Assembly (NCBI RefSeq): GCF_900109035.1
Contig: NZ_FNYD01000004.1
Coordinates: forward strand, 124,001 to 188,000
DNA: 64,000 nt
Direction of reading: 5' to 3'
Origin: Cribrihabitans marinus
GTDB lineage: Bacteria > Pseudomonadota > Alphaproteobacteria > Rhodobacterales > Rhodobacteraceae
Positions 62,089 to 64,000 of this stretch are shown here, piece after piece. Numbering within the stretch: position 1 is the first letter of the stretch; every line of letters starts with the position of its first letter. Made by a program: the position numbers and the translations under genes. Below the pieces are notes generated by a model, which ran no database searches, was not told the DNA's origin, and saw nothing but the letters and a program-made list of their open reading frames with translations.

Positions 62089-62361
62089 CGGATCGGGGCT
62101 CCTCTTTGTTTGTCGGTTCGGCCACATTTGTGACCAAAAGGCCGCGATGCCAAGGCAAATCCGCCAAAATCGCTCCCGACACGCAACTCGTGTGATACCA
62201 ATTCAGAAAAACAAGGACCCGAGGCAGGGTTTCGAGCAAGCAAGCCATGACTGGCTGACTCAAGAGCGCCGTATTGCGGCGCCCGCACGGTATTCGGCAG
62301 GCGGATTATTCCGCCCGGCCTGCCCGTGCCCTGCCTTGTGTTGTCATCTGAGGGGCAGGAC

Positions 62362-63936
62362 ATGGCAACAGGCGCCGAACTCGGCTATCAGACCAACGCC
62401 AGCGCGACGGCGATGGCGCAGGAGATCTTTGGCAGCGATGTCGAGATCCGCAGCGCCAGTTATACCGGCGACCGCAATTCCTCGGCGATCTATTCCAACG
62501 GGGATGCGCTGGCGCCCGGCGCGACGCCCGGCGACAGCGGCGTGATCCTGTCAACGGGGCGCGTGCGCGACTACACCCGCAGCAACGGCGATCCCAACCG
62601 GGCAAGCAACACGTCAACCAACACGAGGGGTGAGAACAACAACCCGGACTTCAACGCGGCCGCGGGGACCTCGACCTACGACGCCGCGTATCTCGACGTG
62701 ACCTTCGTGCCGACCGGCGACACGATGACGATGCAATTCGTGTTCGCGTCCGAGGAATATCCCGAGTTCCAGAACTCGATCTACCAGGACTTCGTCGGTG
62801 TCTGGGTGAATGGCGCGCAGGTCGACATCAGCGTGGGCAACGGCGACATCGACCCCGGCAATGTCAGCAACGGCAGCAACCAGAACCTGTATCAGGACAA
62901 CACCGGCGACGCCTTCAACACCGAGATGGACGGCCTGACGATCACCATGACGTTGACCATGAACGTCAACGCCGGGCAAGAGAACACCATCCGGATCGGT
63001 ATCGCGGATGTCTCGGACAGCAGCTATGATTCCAGCCTGCTGATCGCGGCCAACAGCCTTCAAACCGATCTGGTGGCCATCGACGACAGCGCCAACCTGT
63101 TTCCCACCGGGCAGACGACGATCGATGTCACCGCCAACGACATCGACAGCTCGGGCGGAATGCTGACAATCACCCACCTGAACGGACAGGCGGTCAACGC
63201 CGGCGATACCGTCACGCTCAGCACCGGCCAGGTGCTGCAGCTGAACGCCGATGGAACGATCACCGTTTTCGGCGACGGCGATATCGAAGACATCAACTTC
63301 ACCTACACGATCGACAATGGCAGCCAGAGCGATGTCGGTTTCGTCGCCGTCAGCTCGGTGCCGTGCTTTGCCGCGGGCACCCGGATCCTGACCGAGGCGG
63401 GCGAGGCACCGGTCGAAACGCTGCGCGCGGGCGATGCCATCATGACCCGAGACAGCGGCGTGCAGCCGCTGCGCTGGATCGGGCAGCGCAGGGTGGCCGC
63501 GGTCGGGGATTTCGCGCCGATCTGCATCCGGGCCGGCACTTTCGGGGATCACCGGCAGCTGCTGGTCTCGCCGCAGCACAGGGTGCTGGTGCGCGACGGG
63601 CTGGCCGAGCTTCTGTTCGGCGAGGCCGAGGTGCTGGTCGCTGCCAAGGATCTCGTGAACGGCCATTCCGTCACCCGGCGCGAGGGCGGCGAGGTCACCT
63701 ATGTCCACCTGATGTTCGACGCCCACCAGGTCGTCTATTCCGACGGGTTGCCGACCGAAAGCTTCCTGCCGGGGCCGCAGACCTCCAGCCTGTTCGAGCG
63801 CCAGGCGTTGGACGAGATCTGCGCGCTGTTTCCCGAGCTCGACCCGCAGACCGGCGCGGGATACGGGCCGGCGGCCCGCCGCACCCTGCGCAGCTACGAG
63901 GCGCAGCTGCTGGCCACCGCCCAGCACGCCGCTTAG
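62362..63936 (+). CDS. Choice-of-anchor L / Hint-domain extracellular protein
   Basis: A 524-residue acidic protein. Residues 12-235 match the choice-of-anchor-L domain (VILSTGRVRDYTRS, FVFASEEYPEFQNSIYQDF). Residues 238-330 resemble a cadherin/VCBS-like tandem module (DSANLFPTGQTTIDVTANDI). From Cys335 (PCFAAGTRILTEAG) a Hint domain runs to about 470 (VSPQHRVLVRDGLAELLFG, DAHQVVYSDGLPTESFLPG). No N-terminal signal peptide, so type I secretion is likely. The Hint Cys suggests self-cleavage, but the terminal His-Asn of inteins is not seen. GAGGGGCAGG precedes the ATG. Confidence 0.87.
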   Translation: MATGAELGYQTNASATAMAQEIFGSDVEIRSASYTGDRNSSAIYSNGDALAPGATPGDSGVILSTGRVRDYTRSNGDPNRASNTSTNTRGENNNPDFNAAAGTSTYDAAYLDVTFVPTGDTMTMQFVFASEEYPEFQNSIYQDFVGVWVNGAQVDISVGNGDIDPGNVSNGSNQNLYQDNTGDAFNTEMDGLTITMTLTMNVNAGQENTIRIGIADVSDSSYDSSLLIAANSLQTDLVAIDDSANLFPTGQTTIDVTANDIDSSGGMLTITHLNGQAVNAGDTVTLSTGQVLQLNADGTITVFGDGDIEDINFTYTIDNGSQSDVGFVAVSSVPCFAAGTRILTEAGEAPVETLRAGDAIMTRDSGVQPLRWIGQRRVAAVGDFAPICIRAGTFGDHRQLLVSPQHRVLVRDGLAELLFGEAEVLVAAKDLVNGHSVTRREGGEVTYVHLMFDAHQVVYSDGLPTESFLPGPQTSSLFERQALDEICALFPELDPQTGAGYGPAARRTLRSYEAQLLATAQHAA

Positions 63937-64000
63937 GCCTCGGGCGCGTCCTTGTCATAGTAAGGCGTCATCTGCGCCACGATCACCGCGTTCTCGTCCA
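63933..64000 (-). CDS. C-terminal end of an unidentified gene
   Basis: The last 21 codons and TAA stop of a minus-strand frame running off the right edge; its end reads DENAVIVAQMTPYYDKDAPEA. The stop overlaps the Hint-gene stop tail to tail. Too short to name. Codon use looks normal for the region and the frame is open to the edge. Confidence 0.5.
   Translation of the reverse strand, partial: DENAVIVAQMTPYYDKDAPEA

Noticed and set aside
62075-62263. A 62-residue frame overlapping the dapE start, possible leader peptide
   Set aside because: Its end overlaps the dapE ATG by 14 bases, but it has no ribosome-binding site and no regulatory residue run; kept only as a curiosity.

Overview
The window is high-GC, densely coded DNA from an alphaproteobacterium, most likely a marine Rhodobacteraceae (Roseobacter-group) member. 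The evidence is a CcrM-type GANTC methyltransferase, the alphaproteobacterial flagellin regulators FlaF and FlbT, a DUF4170-(Kdo transferase-like)-LpxK cluster, and several methylamine/betaine and polyamine catabolic genes. I see about 63 protein genes and no rRNA, tRNA, CRISPR array, prophage or insertion sequence. No gap between genes reaches 300 bases.

Layout. 1-7.4 kb: end of a UbiH-like hydroxylase, amidase, DapC-like aminotransferase, ftsK and lolA, then a lipoprotein lytic transglycosylase and hspQ. 7.4-12.8 kb: gamma-glutamyltransferase, an RsbW/STAS switch pair, thiolase, free-methionine-sulfoxide reductase, a DUF1294 membrane protein and an XRE-cupin regulator with twin palindromic operators. 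12.8-19.5 kb: LysE exporter, an internally deleted GFA gene, and a one-carbon cassette of two 816-residue FAD/GcvT demethylating dehydrogenases around a homocysteine S-methyltransferase, consistent with betaine/dimethylglycine/sarcosine use. 19.5-23.2 kb: a VOC/crotonase/SDR operon and a DUF2125 protein. 23.4-28 kb: pmbA, cysQ-like, DUF4170, kdtA-like and lpxK. 28-34.8 kb: CoA-transferase, DsbA-like protein, DciA-like protein, mutY, alkB, ccrM and rnhB. 34.8-36.4 kb: an adenylate cyclase fused to DUF427.

36.4-41.8 kb is part of a flagellar cluster: DUF1217 protein, flbT, flaF, flagellin, FlgN-like and FlgJ-like proteins on the minus strand; fliK and flgD on the plus strand. 41.9-55.2 kb is a polyamine/amine island: a potF-G-H-I importer with a PuuB-like oxidase on the minus strand, a divergent GntR regulator and class III transaminase, then a second PotABCD-type importer whose first permease carries a very large extra domain. 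A shared TGATCA-centred motif in front of potF, gntR and the transaminase suggests that one regulator ties the locus together.

55.3-64 kb: MltB-like transglycosylase, a WYL regulator divergent from a GST/DUF1801 pair, RNase R, DapE, and a Hint-domain protein with a choice-of-anchor-L module. The window ends inside an unidentified minus-strand gene.

Operons here use much stop/start overlap (ATGA or TGATG), and strong GC hairpins sit at several operon junctions, especially around the ABC-transporter binding-protein genes. All functional calls come from reading motifs by eye. Starts were chosen from ribosome-binding sites and family lengths.
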